Below, in pieces: positions 1 to 12,400 of a DNA stretch of 64,000 nucleotides; position 1 is the stretch's first letter; each line of letters starts with the position of its first letter. This DNA comes from Parus major (Eukaryota > Chordata > Aves > Passeriformes > Paridae): positions 38,278,475 to 38,342,474 of the forward strand of contig NC_031799.1 of the NCBI RefSeq assembly GCF_001522545.3. The letters are read 5' to 3'. A model generated the notes under the pieces. It saw only the letters and a list, made by a program, of their open reading frames with translations. It was not told the origin of the DNA and ran no database searches. Position numbers and translations under genes: made by a program.

Positions 1-965
1 TCTGCAGTTATGTGACTTTGTCCCCTAAGACCAGTACTCAGACTATAACAGTTTATTTTATTTAAAGGTTACTTTACTGTGGTTGTCAACAGAAGTTGAA
101 GGAGTCTGTTCATTGAACAGAAAAGTCTCATTCTTTGTTCTGATGAAAGAGTTCTTGAACAGGAACTGGTTGTTATCAGTAACTTACCAGGAGCATGGTG
201 GTGTGTGAAGACCTTTACCTCCTGCCTGCCTATAGGTGTCTTAATTCTTGGCAATACACAGTGGCCTTGTGGAGTGTCTTGACTACTCTAACCTTGGCGT
301 TAAGAAATCTCTTTTCTCATACAGAGACAACAGGCATGTGCACCATTTTTCAATTTCCTGCTAACTTAAAATGGAGAAAAGACTATAGTATCCTTAGTGA
401 AGGGGCATTAGAGTCTATTTTAAGAAGAGTTTCTCTTCTATATTTAAAAGTGCACTTTCTTCTTGAAACATAGCATCTGTTCTGGATTTTGTTTGTCTTG
501 AGCTTGTTAGGAAGTAAGGATTACAAAAGTACAGTGCTTAAGATGCTAAACCAGTGTGGATAGTCAAGACTTGGTCCGGGCTGTGTGTTCCTCCTTTGAA
601 TGTTCCATCTTGGCAAGTCTGCTTTGAATTGCAGAGAACCCTCTGAGTTAGGGTAAATACACAAATGATGGTGTAGCTGACAAATGTTAAGCAAGTGGCA
701 TGTTCAGAGAAAAGTCTTGCTGTTTTTTGGAAGGGAGGGGGTCAGCTCTCTATATGGGCCATACAAAAGTTGGTTTGTTACACAGGGTTCAGCCAGGAAA
801 CTTCTGGATTTTTAAAAGACTCAGGGCTCTATCAATTTAACAGTTCATAATGACTAGTCTCTGGGGAACATCCTTGTACTCCCACAGTTTGGCACAAAGT
901 TTCTAATAACAGATGCATTGCTAAAGGAGTGCAACTCTGTTATGGGAAATAATTAACCTTGATTA

Positions 966-1012
966 AAATGACTAAATTGTTATTGACTAAATTGTTAAAT
1001 GACTAAAGTGCT
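966..1012. repeat. Imperfect tandem repeat
   Basis: Three imperfect copies of a TGACTAAATTGTT-like unit in HABP4 intron 1. Confidence 0.65.
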
Positions 1013-1242
1013 GAACTTTTAATAAAAAAAAAAAAACAACACACCAAACTTAAGACTTTGTTCCTAGACTTCCTTAGTGATTTTTTTCTCTCAGATTTTG
1101 GGCATAACTACAACTGGCTTAATGATATTTATTAGCACAAAATAACATCTAGACCCATCTGAACAGCAGAATCAGATTCTGGTGGTGTTACAGTTGAGAT
1201 GATGGACCTGTATTGTAGTGTTTTTGGAATTGTCTTATCACA

Positions 1243-1710
1243 GAGCAGGGTTGAAAGGCCATGTTGAAAGGGACCCCAAAGGATGCTCTGGTCCAACCTT
1301 TCCTAGGAAAAGCAGCCTTTCTCCTTGAAGACCTCATCTGCTACCTTGTCCAGTTTCATTTTGAAAGCTGTCTTTGATGGGGGCTTAACCCCGAGGAGGT
1401 TTTTTTCAGTGTAAGGTAATACCAGAAAGAAATTCTTAAAACAGATCAAATCTCTTCTTGCACAGCTTGTCCCCACTGTAGCCACTCACCTTCATGAGGA
1501 TCCTTGTGAAGAGAGCCTTCATTATTGTAGCTTTCCAAGTACCTGGGGTACTATGATGTGGCTTATATAAAGCCTTGTCACAGAGGAAGAGATGTGCTCC
1601 TTCAGCCTTTTCTTATAAGACAGACTCACTAACCCTTTCATAACATTTACAGCCTTCTTTTGGATATTCTGCAGCCTGATCCATCTTCATAACTTTCCTT
1701 TGGACTTCTG
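1243..1710 (-). mobile_element. CR1 LINE 3' fragment, old
   Basis: Read on the plus strand, it begins with a degenerate 3'-end region and continues GGGACCCCAAAGGATGCTCT then GGTCCAACC, the reverse complement of the avian CR1 3' UTR. The later AAGCAGCCTTTCTCC and CAGCCTTCTTTTGG stretches fit the same family. Orientation is opposite to HABP4. Many substitutions and indels indicate an old copy. Confidence 0.7.
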
Positions 1711-3108
1711 TTTTATTTAATTGTTAGGGTGTTTGCCTGTTTGGACTACAAAAAGTCTTGTTAAGTTTAATGGTTTTTGTTTTATTCTAGTATTAATTCT
1801 TGAGCATATTGAATCTGTAAAACAGGGTCTTTAGAAAGAAGACTAGATGCACTTTGAGTCTATCTTGTTATATAAGAAGTTTTACAGTAGTTGGAGATTT
1901 TTTGTGGTATGATGTTTTGATTTTTGAGTGGAAGGTTTAGCCACAAAGTTCTGTAAGGTAGCTTTTTTTTTTTCTTTTATGTAGCTCTGCACTGAGTTTT
2001 TCAGAGCAGGTTTTACCAAATTTCTAGAGATATTTTCAATTTAAAGCAAACCTCCTGAGAGGACTTGGCCAGTTAATGCAATATTTTGACCTTTAGAATC
2101 CAAACTATTTATTATGAAATGACACAACTGTAAGGAGACAACTTTTTAAGCTTTGATTTTTATGGAGAAAATGAACTCCTATATCATTGTTTACCAAAAT
2201 TATACTGTTGACCTTAAAGGTGTATTTTTTATCTTCTACTGTTGGTTGTTTTGTGATTTTTTAGACTGTATTAGCTGAGGATTTCAGTAAAGGCTGGTTG
2301 AAGGTATTGCAGCTCTTGTAATTGCGCCACTTGATGTTAACTCGGTTCATTCTTACCACAGTGACCAAACAGTATTTGCCAGCTCTTTATTCAAAAGGCC
2401 TAGTTGCAGAGCTTGCATTCTTTACCAGGCCAGGAAAATTAAATTTGATGATCATGCAGTAGTAATACTTTCTGTTCTTTTGAAATCTCTAAACTGTCCT
2501 TGCTAATACTTCTAAAAGGTTTTTTTCTTTCATGAAAAGAAGGTTTTCTGGCTTTTATGACTGTCTATGATGACTCTGGTAACATTTATATATGGCTCCT
2601 GAATACTGTGCTTTTGAATTTTTATGTGTAGTTTTAAAAAGGCATGGAAAGCTGCTATGGAATTTTATCTTAGACTAACTGTAATTTTCTTATTTTTAAA
2701 TAGTTTATCCTGCTATCATGCTTTCAACTACAGTGTCATAAGGATTGTCTAGAGGAAAGTTGTGGTAGGCAATTCTGTAATTCAGTGAGTACTGGCACAC
2801 ATGAAAACAGAATGCCACAGGGTAGAGTCTAACTCCATGTGTCTCTTTGGTGTGTTGCTTGCAATAGCTGAAGCTTTTTTTTTGTATTTTGGGATACTCT
2901 TATTCTTCTGCAAATAATGTGATTAACCATGGTTTAATTCATGAAATTAATTGTTTGAAGTTTGGTATTAGAATCACATGGGCACACACATTTATAGGTG
3001 ATAAAGTGAAATTGCTTTTGGGGTCTTAATTCTTCTACACTCTAAAATAGAGCAAAATAAGTGTCTGAGTGTCTGAATTGCCTTGTACTATTTGCAGTTA
3101 TGAAGTTG

Positions 3109-3653
3109 TGTTGTAAAGGAAGATTAGTTGCCTGTGTGTAAGTTATTAAAGAAGTTTATTCACCCCAGGCTTCCCACAGCTGAGTCTCCAACATCCAGTT
3201 TCTGGGTAAAAAACATTACTAATTTTGTGGTACTGAAACAGGGGCAACTCAAGCTGGGTGCCTTACCGGAGGGACCCAGAACAAAGAAATGCCCGGGATT
3301 TTATACTCTTACAACCTAGGCACCTATTCTTTGCACACTTCACACACCTTGCATTCACCTCTTACTCCAATGGTGATTTTTGTTTTGGGGTGTTCTTGTT
3401 CATTATCACATTATTTCTCTGTAGCTGTTTTTATCTGGATGGGTTGCAGTTTCTCATGACAACCATGACTTAATCTTTTAGTTTGCACTGGTCTCAGAGC
3501 TTCTTTTCATTGTAGCTAAACAGTAGTACAAGACTTGTTCAGCATTTCAAGGTGAAAGTTTGCAGTTTGTGGCCTAAAACTTCAGCACTTTGCTTGTGCT
3601 AAGCAAAATTTCTTAGACAAAAGAATTCAGCTAACTAAACTCAGTCTACAACA
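3109..3653 (-). mobile_element. Retroviral LTR (ERV), 545 bases
   Basis: On the minus strand the element starts TGTTGTAGACTGAG and ends CTTTACAACA, imperfect terminal inverted repeats. It contains a TATA box (AGTATAAAATCCCGGGC, around 3290-3306), and an AATAAA (3155-3160) about 45 bases before its 3' end. A purine-rich stretch, AACAAAGGGAGGAC, directly precedes its 5' end as a polypurine tract does before a 3' LTR. No clear target-site duplication was found. Antisense to HABP4. Confidence 0.68.
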
Positions 3654-3707
3654 GTCCTCCCTTTGTTAAGCTTTCCCACTATTGTCAGAAAGAAATCATG
3701 AAGTCTT

Positions 3708-5000
3708 TCAAAGCATTAAACTGCTATCCATAATGTCACATACAGTGGTATTACAAGTAACATAATATCCTAAAGCTCTAACAGCAAAATGAGGACATAG
3801 TAGGATGGTATATGACCATTTCCATTTAGGTTCTAATTTGGATTTCTGTGAAAATACCTTAATTAATACTTCAGTAATACCATTTACCATGTGTTTTTGG
3901 TTTTTGTTTGTTCTGGTTTTGGTGGTTTTTTTGTTGTTGTTTTTTGTTTGTTTTTTTCTCAAAGCTTTTTTGCATTTATTTAACACACTGGGTCAACCAC
4001 TGATCTTCAGGAGGCTGGTCCTGAGTGTAATTGTTTGCCAAGTACTAATCTTGTATGACAACCTTGAATGTTGGTGAGGGTTATTTCCCAACGTTGCATA
4101 ATATCCCAGAATACACTGCTCTGAAGCTTCAGGCCATTCATTATAAACCTATCTGACTACAACCTATTCTGAGTTATTTTGCATATATTTTGCATTTTGT
4201 TGGAGTCTTTTGTCTGATCTCAAGAGTGTACTACTGGAATTTCCCTTAGAAGCTTAATAGCTACCAACAGATGGATTTAAAATCCATCAGAAATATGATT
4301 TTTCTGTTGAAGCAAGGGATTTTTTTTATTTTTTTTTTTTAATGACACACTCCAAAAGCTTACTTAGACTCAGTGTAAATAGTGGCGCTTGCTGGTCATG
4401 TCACTGCAATGCTGCTTTTGCTAATTCAATTAATTTGGCCTCTTGGGCAATCAGCAAGGGCTGTAGAGGTTCAGTTTCAAGCACCTCAAAGTTTCTCACC
4501 AATGTATAGCCTCTGTGTATCCGTTTACGTAGTATGATAATCCATTGGTGAACAGTATTGGATCTAAGGTCTCTAGAGGATGTTTACAGTATTGTCCATA
4601 GCTGGCTGGAGTGAAGCACCTTGTAGCAATCATGATGCGGCTCACTGTTGGAAGGAACAAATAGCAGAATTGCTGACTTCAAAACATGGCATCCTTTTAA
4701 AGTAATAATAATCAAATTAATAATTTCAAATTCAGAGAAATTCATGTTTTGACAGGACAATCGTATTTATCATATTGTTTAAGAATTAATTCTACTTTGT
4801 GTTACACACACAATTATGTGACCTATAACCAATATTCCTTTTATGGCTTGGAATATCCATTCTTGCTTCAGACTCCAGTTCTACTTCCTCTGCCTTGATA
4901 ACTTCTTTCAGTGGTTTACTTAACTGCCCTAGCCCTGGTAATTGGGGTCTTCAGTACCCTACTGTACCTAAAAAATTCCTCACAATTGTTTTCTTTGTTG
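3708..5000 (-). pseudogene. Decayed ERV pol (reverse transcriptase, RNase H, integrase tail)
   Basis: On the minus strand, upstream of the LTR, three fragments in pol order are recognisable. At about 4912-4973 is a reverse-transcriptase thumb/connection motif (FLGTVGY, then a stop, then RPQLPGLGQLSKPL). At 4410-4557 is an RNase H segment (LFTNGLSYYVNG, then after a frame break VLETEPLQPLLIAQEAKLI). At 3745-3830 is an integrase C-terminal-like segment (LEPKWKWSYTILL). The RNase H Asp position reads Asn. Stops and frame breaks are frequent and no env was recognised. The RT motif suggests a class I (gamma-like) element. It cannot encode a working protein. Confidence 0.62.
3891..3958 (+). repeat. 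G/T-rich low-complexity tract
   Basis: TTTTTG/GGTTTT units on the plus strand, lying within the ERV remnant between the integrase-like and upstream pol pieces. Confidence 0.85.
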
Positions 5001-5114
5001 CTTTGTTTGGTCAAGGTATTTCTACCAAAGCTTTGGACCTATTTTGGGAACTTTGTAGTTATGAAGTATACTGGGAAGAAGGATAGTTTTTCAAAGGTGG
5101 AGGAGGTTTTCTCC

Positions 5115-5235
5115 CTTTTTTTTTTTGGGGGGGGGGGGCTGGTGTTGGTTTTTGTTGTTGTTTTGATTTTTTGTTTGTTTGGGTGGGTTTTGTTTTGTGT
5201 TTGTTTTCATTTATTTGTTTTTGGTTTTATTTATT
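5115..5235 (+). repeat. G/T-rich tract with T11 G12 core
   Basis: Eleven T (5116-5126) followed by twelve G (5127-5138) and about 95 bases of mixed G/T units. The G run could join a quadruplex on the plus (HABP4 sense) strand. Confidence 0.9.
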
Positions 5236-5239
5236 GATC

Positions 5240-5640
5240 AATCCCAAGCTATCAGTTTCAGTAATCAATGCTGATCTCACTCCACAGCTTTGTGGCTGTG
5301 GTTTTCAACAATTCTGGTGTTTTTTGCTCCTTTTGTAAGCTTTTGGTGATCGCACCCCGTGCTATAATGATTAGATCTATCTGTTCAGGCAAAAAATGTA
5401 ATTCTGCATCTCTGATCTGTCAGATGTCTCTTTTTATGCTGGGGAGTCTTCTGTCAATGTGACTTTCCACAAACGCTCTTTTTCCCATTTGCTCTTTGCA
5501 AGCAGTTACCTCCCTCAGCTTGTGAATTGCATGCCAGCTGCTACCATCACATCGTAATACTCCTTACACTGGGGAGTGGGAGAAAAAGCAAGGTTTCTAC
5601 TTTAGCTTATAGTCACTGATAGCAGTTGCAAGTTGGGCTC
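5240..5640 (-). other. Possible further ERV internal sequence, unassigned
   Basis: A minus-strand stretch upstream of the pol remnants has a long open run (AELHFLPEQIDLIIIARG and following, about 5278-5400) and another before it with one stop between them. I do not recognise the protein. Its position suggests gag/pro or 5' pol of the same provirus, but this is a guess. Confidence 0.25.
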
Positions 5641-6571
5641 CTTGTGGTATTTGTCCAAAGACAAGGCTTTCTACAGAAAAACCCTTCTAAAACAAAAAAT
5701 TTTTAAAAGGTTAGAGCACATTCTCTCAGTACAGGTCAGTGAAGAGCCACAAAACTTAGAGAGATACCTCTTTCCAAGCAAAAGTCTTGCTTGTTTGAGG
5801 ATAGGTGATGAGGATAGATGATATGGATGGAGAAACTTGCAGAGAGCTAGACAGCAACACTGGAAAAGCAGCTACATTTTGCTGTGTTGTTTTAAATCTG
5901 TCTGCTAATACATAGGTATCCAGTGTCTGGGAAACCAAGCAATGCAGCTTATAAAAATACAAGTTCTGCTTTTTCATTTGCAAGTTCTGTGTATATACTT
6001 TCTAAAAACATTTCTCTAGAAAACCTTCTTATCAAAGTGCTGTAGTGTTAGCAAAACTAATAGTAATAGTGAAGTGTTATTGTGGGGAAAGTGAAAACTA
6101 CTTGCATGTATTTTCTCTGTATGATATAGAGTTTTAACAATACCTCATGAAATGGAGCTTTTTTTCTTTAGTACTGTCTAGTTCTAGTACCTGACAATTC
6201 TAGTATTTACAGATCCTTCCCCTCTACTAATACTTCAGCTGCTTCTTCTGAGAAAAAAAAAAAAAAGCTAAATCTGATGAAACACTTTAAACATCAGATT
6301 TCTTTTCTGATTCATCAGTTTAGTAAGTAAAGTGACAGTCAGTTTAGCCAACAGACTGGGCTTATGCAGTAGCAATACAGGGAAGCTGTGGTGGACAATG
6401 GTGGGACACATATTCAGGTGAATACAGACTACAGATATAATTTTAAGACACAGAAAAACCACTTTGAACTGGCTAAACTAGGTAAATAGGAAAGAGTGAT
6501 CTTCAGTTTTCAGAACTGTGTTTGTAAGGCCCACTGATGTAGATGTAAGTAGATGACCCACTGAACTCCAA

Positions 6572-6573
<2 letters not shown>

Positions 6574-6616
<43 letters not shown>

Positions 6617-6635
6617 GTTTTGTTTTTGTTTTGGA
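6574..6635 (+). repeat. Poly-T run of 42 followed by G/T units
   Basis: Uninterrupted T from 6574 to 6615, then GGTTTTGTTTTTGTTTTGG. The length is likely to vary between individuals and reads. Confidence 0.95.
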
Positions 6636-9264
6636 GAAAACCTGCATACCAGACTATATATACAAGCAAGCAGACAAAATTGGGGTGCACTTGGTGAGGT
6701 AGTTACTAAGCAAGCATTCAAAGTACCCCAGTTCTTTAAGTTATTATGTCAGTGATATACAAGATGGCTTATGCTTTGTCTTGATTTTGTTGCTTTGGTT
6801 TTTTTGTCCTCAAAAGGGTAGGTGGCCCTTGAGCTTTATTAATTAAACTGAGTCTGTGTTAAAGCATACACATAGCAGAGGACTAAAATTGTATAGCTTA
6901 TCCTGTCACTGCTGCCAGGCTCCAGTTTGGTTTGCACTTACGTGCAGAGCTGAAAGTTGGGCTGATTTTTTGAACTGATTGACAAGCAGGTCACACAAAC
7001 TTCCGCCCTGAGGGTGGCTTGTCCTACTAGAGAGATACAGGTGCTGAATGCTGCTTTAATCCACTACTTCATGTCTGTCAAACCAATTAAAGATGTTTTT
7101 GTGGCACTTACTACCTGTATAAAATAGTCTTTCTAGTGTTTAAAATCCATCTGCAGTAAATGGAGCCACCTGTTAGAATCCAAGTGAAATAGCCTGGCAC
7201 TGATATTGGAGTAGAACAGACGGCTCCATCCACCATGCTCAATGCTGCTGGCATGTAATACACTGACATGTCTGGCAAGAAGACTTGTTTTGAAGTACTT
7301 CTAAGCAGTACTGGATAATAGAATGAGACACTATATTTTTAAAATGACTTCTGCATCTTCTTTTTTTGGTACTGTTTTGCTAACTCTAAGGAGGTCTTTG
7401 AATCTCAAGGTGAAATTGAAGTTAATACTAAGTATGTAGGGATGGGTGTCTGTCTACTGCATTTTTGACAAAGGAATCTTTTTAGAGTAACTGGTGCTTC
7501 TGAAAGCCAATGACAGGAACAAAAATAACACCATAGTCTTCTATGCATTGTTGTACACTCAGATCCAAACAAAATAACTGAAATGAGGTCAGAAATTAGT
7601 AGTAATTTTTTTCCACAGCAAGATTCCAGTTTAGAATTAACACTTACATAGTTGGTTGTGTAGCTGAGATATGTGTAGACCAGAAGTTTCCCAGCTGCAT
7701 GTGCAATTCTGTATCTTTTATAATTTTGCTTTATGTTAAAATGTCTTGTTTTGAAAAGCTTACTCAGAAACTGATTTCAAAAGTTGTCATTTATCCAGAG
7801 ATTATATCATAATTTGGGTAATGCAAATATCCTTAGTGTTCTAAGGATCGAGTAACTTCAAACCTTGAGAAAAGAGAATTACTGGAATATATTATGTCAA
7901 GTGGTTTGTAGTTTAAAGAAAAGTAAAGCTGGAGTTGCTTCTGCACCATATATAAAACTATCTTCTCTGTACAAATATGACTGTTCTTACTGCATAACAA
8001 AAAGCTTTATTTACCACTTATTCACCAAGTGGATAGCTCTTTGAAGCTTTCTCTTTACAAATGGTATTAGACTTCATCCTTATCACCTAAGCTTTGATCA
8101 AAAATTTTCTTATATAGGCATTTCTGTGGGGCTATGAATTTATTTGCATCTTAATATTGCAACATAAAATAGCCTTTTTTTCCTCTCTATGTTCTAGCAA
8201 CAGAGGTACCATAGCCAGCACTGTCACTTGTCCACTAACCTGAGTACAGTAATCTGCTCAGCATTCCACAGGTACTTGTGGAAACAGTAGGTCAGTTTTG
8301 TTTGAGATCCATCTTTGTGTTCCTTGATTAACTTACACTATTGGCTGAAAAAGGTGTTGGTTTAAATACAGAGGCCTAGCAGACAAAAAGACTTGCTTGC
8401 TTCTGGAGAACTTGGTCCCAGATAGAGATCAGATTTGGGAAAATGGGAAAGGAAGGACATATAAAGAACCTTAATTTTCTGCTACATGTATACAGGTTGA
8501 GTGTAAAACTTCATTCTATTATAATTCACAATTTCTTTCCATTGTCCAACCTGATCCTCCCCAAACCCAACACTGGCTGAACAAAACTCTGAAAAGCTTA
8601 AATTTATTTTATCTTGGAATATGTTTATGTTCTAGAATTAGTGGTGTTAAGTAGTTCTACTTACTATTTGGGTCTCTGCCACCTGAACTCAGTGACCTTT
8701 ACTGTTGTTGAATGCTGCTTTCTTCCACAGAACAGCAGTGTGGGGAGGTAGCCTTGTGCTGGTTGTTTGATACTGTGGCCATGAGTTTAGATTACCTCTA
8801 GGCTCAGGCTTCTAAACTGAGCTCATCTGCAGGAGGTGTGTTGTTTCACAATCAGCACCTGTCTGTAAAGGGTCCTTCTCTTTCCCTCATCTTCATTGCT
8901 GTCTTTAAATTAATCTTTTCCATTGAAGCTTCTCCACCTCATCCTGTACGACACTTTGATGATCCTTGAAAACATAAGAGAAACAGTTTTTGTTCTTGTG
9001 AGCAAAATGAGATTTTTATTTAGACTATGTTTTCTGGAGATCTCTGACATGTGTCAAAACCCATAGTACTTTGCAGGTTCATCAATACAGAAGGTAAAAT
9101 AAGTATGTGTCTTTTAAAATGTCTGGCAACATTAGCTATAAGGACTTTTCATATTTTGGTGGACTTGGGTTTGGAGGCATAACCAACTCACTAGAGTCAG
9201 TAGTTTGGTAACTGCAATTGTGTTACTGTTGAGCTGTCGGTAATCCTTGCCTGTGTTTGTGTAG

Positions 9265-9412
9265 GCCCAAAGCGAGCACCCAGGCAGGGAGAACGACAAG
9301 GGTCTGGTAACAGAAGTACAGAGGGGAAGCAAGAAAAAACTGAATGGAGACCATCTTTCAGGGAATACTGTCCCTATGGAACACAAAGACAAGTGGAATT
9401 CTCAGTGGAACG
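9265..9412 (+). CDS. HABP4: HABP4 exon 2
   Basis: The acceptor is GTGTAG at 9259-9264 and the donor CG|GTATGT follows 9412. The exon begins with two bases of a split codon and ends with the first two bases of an Arg codon. It encodes a Lys/Arg/Gly-rich stretch starting [11 protein letters not shown] and then a [11 protein letters not shown] segment, matching the basic-to-REYRPYETERQ part of the human protein. A competing frame is open only as a shadow. Confidence 0.88.
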
Positions 9413-12400
9413 GTATGTATCCTGCAGAGAAAACTAAGGTCCCTCACAGATGATCTGTGCATTATTTGTGTGCAGGTTTTTTGCAAGACTACTTACTTCA
9501 TGCCTGTTGGAGCTGTAGTTTCAGCTTCCTTGGGGGTTGAATTGGAACATTTTTGTTGAACGTTAGAAATATAAGGCAAAACTGAAAAATGTAAAGATCT
9601 GAAAATGTACCCCCTAGTCAGCAGCATATTTATAATGTTTGTTTCTGAGCTCACACAGCAAGCTTTGCAGAACATGTGGGAGGTTCCAAGTTGGAACTTG
9701 CTTCTTGGACAGTGAATCCATATTGATTTTGCTTTCTTCATAAGTACTAGAAGATGCCACCTAAACCTTTAATGCTTCAGAATGTGGCTGTTCTTACTTT
9801 ATACCATGATAGATGATGTTTAACAAGCTGTCTGGAATTTTTAGCAGTTGCATATAAATATGGGTTTAGATGGTGGAGCTATTGCTTGATAATGTTTTGA
9901 AGATTTGACAGTTTTGTAATGTTTTCTTTAATTTCTGTAATGTTTTCAGTGTTAATAACTGATGATCTTTCTGTTCCTGTGTGCTGTAATTATTCCTCCA
10001 GAGTTCTGTTTATGTCCATTTTTAGTGACAAAACCAAAACAGCTGAAGTGTGTGCTGTATAAAGATGCACTCTAAAAATTGTGCAGTAGCTGTTATATAT
10101 TGATGTGTCCCACAGCTGCACAAATATAACAATATGATTTTTTTCTTTTTAATGGTTCTATTAAAAAAAAAAATCTGACTAATTATCTTCTTTTTAGACT
10201 AGCGGAAAGATTCGACTATGAAAGACCAGTAAGAGGTCGTGGTGGAGGAAGAGGCAGAATGAGAGGTAGAGGAAGAGGTGGTGGATTAAATGGAAGTTCT
10301 GATAGATTTGACCAAAGAAGAAAACGGGAACCTGTAAGACAAAGTGGGCATGATAAAACGTAAGTGTTCTGTGTGTTGTTTCTAACTTGGTATACAAGAA
10401 AATAATAATCAGCACTGAAGTACTGTCTTTTAGGTATTCTGTTCCCTTCTGTTATATCCAGGTTGACTGTCAAAAAGTCAATAGTCATTAAAAAAAAAAA
10501 AGGAAAAAAAACACTTTAGCTCAGAATTGTTTTCCTCTCTAGAGGAGTGAAAGCAGATGACAAAAAGGGTGGAGGTGGAGCTCATGATTTCAGAACAATT
10601 AAAGATGATATGAGATATGACATATACTTGTGCCCATCATAGATCGTATTTTTCTGTGGCCTATGTTAGATAATAATTTTCAGCAGTTGCATGTCCATTT
10701 TGAGCTTTAAAAGCATGACTTTCTATTATTGTTGTAATTAATGTAATTTTACAGTTTTTTTAACTTGGCTCATTCATGATGGTGAGATTAAATTGAAGCA
10801 AAGGCATGATGATGTTTGTTCACTGAAGACTATGAGAATCTTTTGAGTGGAGTTGAGTTGTCTTTTAATGGAAATAAGCTATACTTTTCTCAATAGTCAT
10901 ACAAGTGGGACTCTGGTATTTGGTGGAATTGTTCCAAAATGCTAAGATTCATACTCTGTTACTGGGCTTTAAATCCGTTCTCTTTTCTGGAGTTTTATGG
11001 ATAATTTCTAATTTGAAAAACTGTAGTACTATTCAGTGTGTCTCTGAAGGTAATCTTGAGCTGACTGTACCACTGAAGTACATTTTAAAGTGCTAGAAAA
11101 ACCAGTAGCAAAATATGATTGGTGGCCACTTTGAGGTAAAAAAATAAATAATTTTCCATTCAGTTCTGTATATCTCTTAGTGGTACTGGTTTCTGTTTAG
11201 ATTTGTGAAAATTCACTGATTATGTCGGCTTTTGTCTATTCTTTGGACCTAGCAATACATTACTCTTTCCAGTAGTTTTTGTTATCATATACATCTAGAA
11301 CTCTTTAATTGATGGCTGATGATGGATGGAGAAAAGGCAATGCTTTGAACTTGTAGCAAATATCTTTGGCCACATACCCATTCATTGACAAAATTGTTTT
11401 AAAAATAAAATTTTATTTTAAATAAAATAAAGTTTTAAAACTTAATAGATTCAGACAATCATGCTAAAAGTTTGAAAAATATAGCCTTGGTGTGTAATAG
11501 TTTTTGGGTCTTGATATTCCAAATTTTTCTGAAAAGTTATACTAACTTCTCTCCCTTCTAGAGAATTTCATATTACAAGTAGATTGGTTAGGTAATCTGG
11601 CTTTTCAAAGGATCAACTAGGTTACATTATTCTGAACTGATAGTACAAAACTAGCTAGCAGAAAAATATCTTCTGTAGGATATCAGGGAAGGCTTCATGA
11701 ACTTACAAGGTATTTATTGGCCCTTACATATTTTCTCCCTAGTTAAGGTTTGGTGGTTTTTTGGTTGTTTTTTCAGTTCACTAGCATCAGAACTTATATC
11801 AATGTTTTTTTTGTGTGACAGAGAATTAAACAATTTAAAAAATTAAAGCTCTCTGAACTGTTCTAAAGCATGTCTATGCCCTAATTGTGCTAATCATGCA
11901 TTGAAGCTAAAAGGTTTTAATTTTAAATGTGTGCCTGCTACTGCAGTGAATGCTGTCATTTGACAGTGAATTAAAGTCTGTATTAGAGAAAATGGAAACT
12001 TCAGTTCTTTAAAAGAAGTAAAAAGGCAACCCCAAATGTCAGTGTTATATTGACAACTTATACTAATCATGATTAGTATTCATTGTTGAATTATTTCATC
12101 TTCATATGTGCTTTTTTTTTTTAAAGGAAATGGAAGTTGTCTTTTCCTAATATTACTCATTTTATTAGTTGCTCAACTAGTCACTCAATACATCTTTCTG
12201 ATTGCAATCAAAGAGCTTTCCCTTTCTTTCCTCCTTACCACGGAATTCTGGTAAAAGAAGTAATGTATTTATTATTTTTTTTCCAGTGTGACTCAAGACT
12301 GTTGTTTTGTTTTGTTGTCTGTTTTGTTTTGTTTGCTTACTGTTTTAGTGGGACAGAACAGACTGCATCTATGGAGGAGACAGTGGAAACTCCTGAACAG

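Larger units (their letters stand above)
1..9264 (+). other. HABP4: HABP4 intron 1 (3' part), no coding exon seen
   Basis: No GC-rich island or first coding exon of HABP4 is visible, so this is read as intron 1. It is T-rich on the plus strand. It holds a degenerate CR1 (1243-1710), an antisense endogenous-retrovirus remnant with LTR (3109-5000), several G/T-rich tracts and a 42-base T run. From 7.0 to 9.2 kb I see nothing beyond ordinary AT-rich sequence. The intron ends at the AG at 9263-9264. Confidence 0.75.

Noticed and set aside
1303..1485. Minus-strand 60-residue open frame as a gene
   Set aside because: It lies inside the CR1 3' fragment, outside any conserved coding part.
1..9264. 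HABP4 promoter and first exon inside the window
   Set aside because: No CpG-rich block and no sequence resembling the Ala/Gly/Arg-rich first exon was found.
10615..12348. HABP4 intron 4 as a U12-type AT-AC intron
   Set aside because: The 5' site ATATGACA does not match ATATCCTT, the 3' end is AG and no clear U12 branch point was seen.
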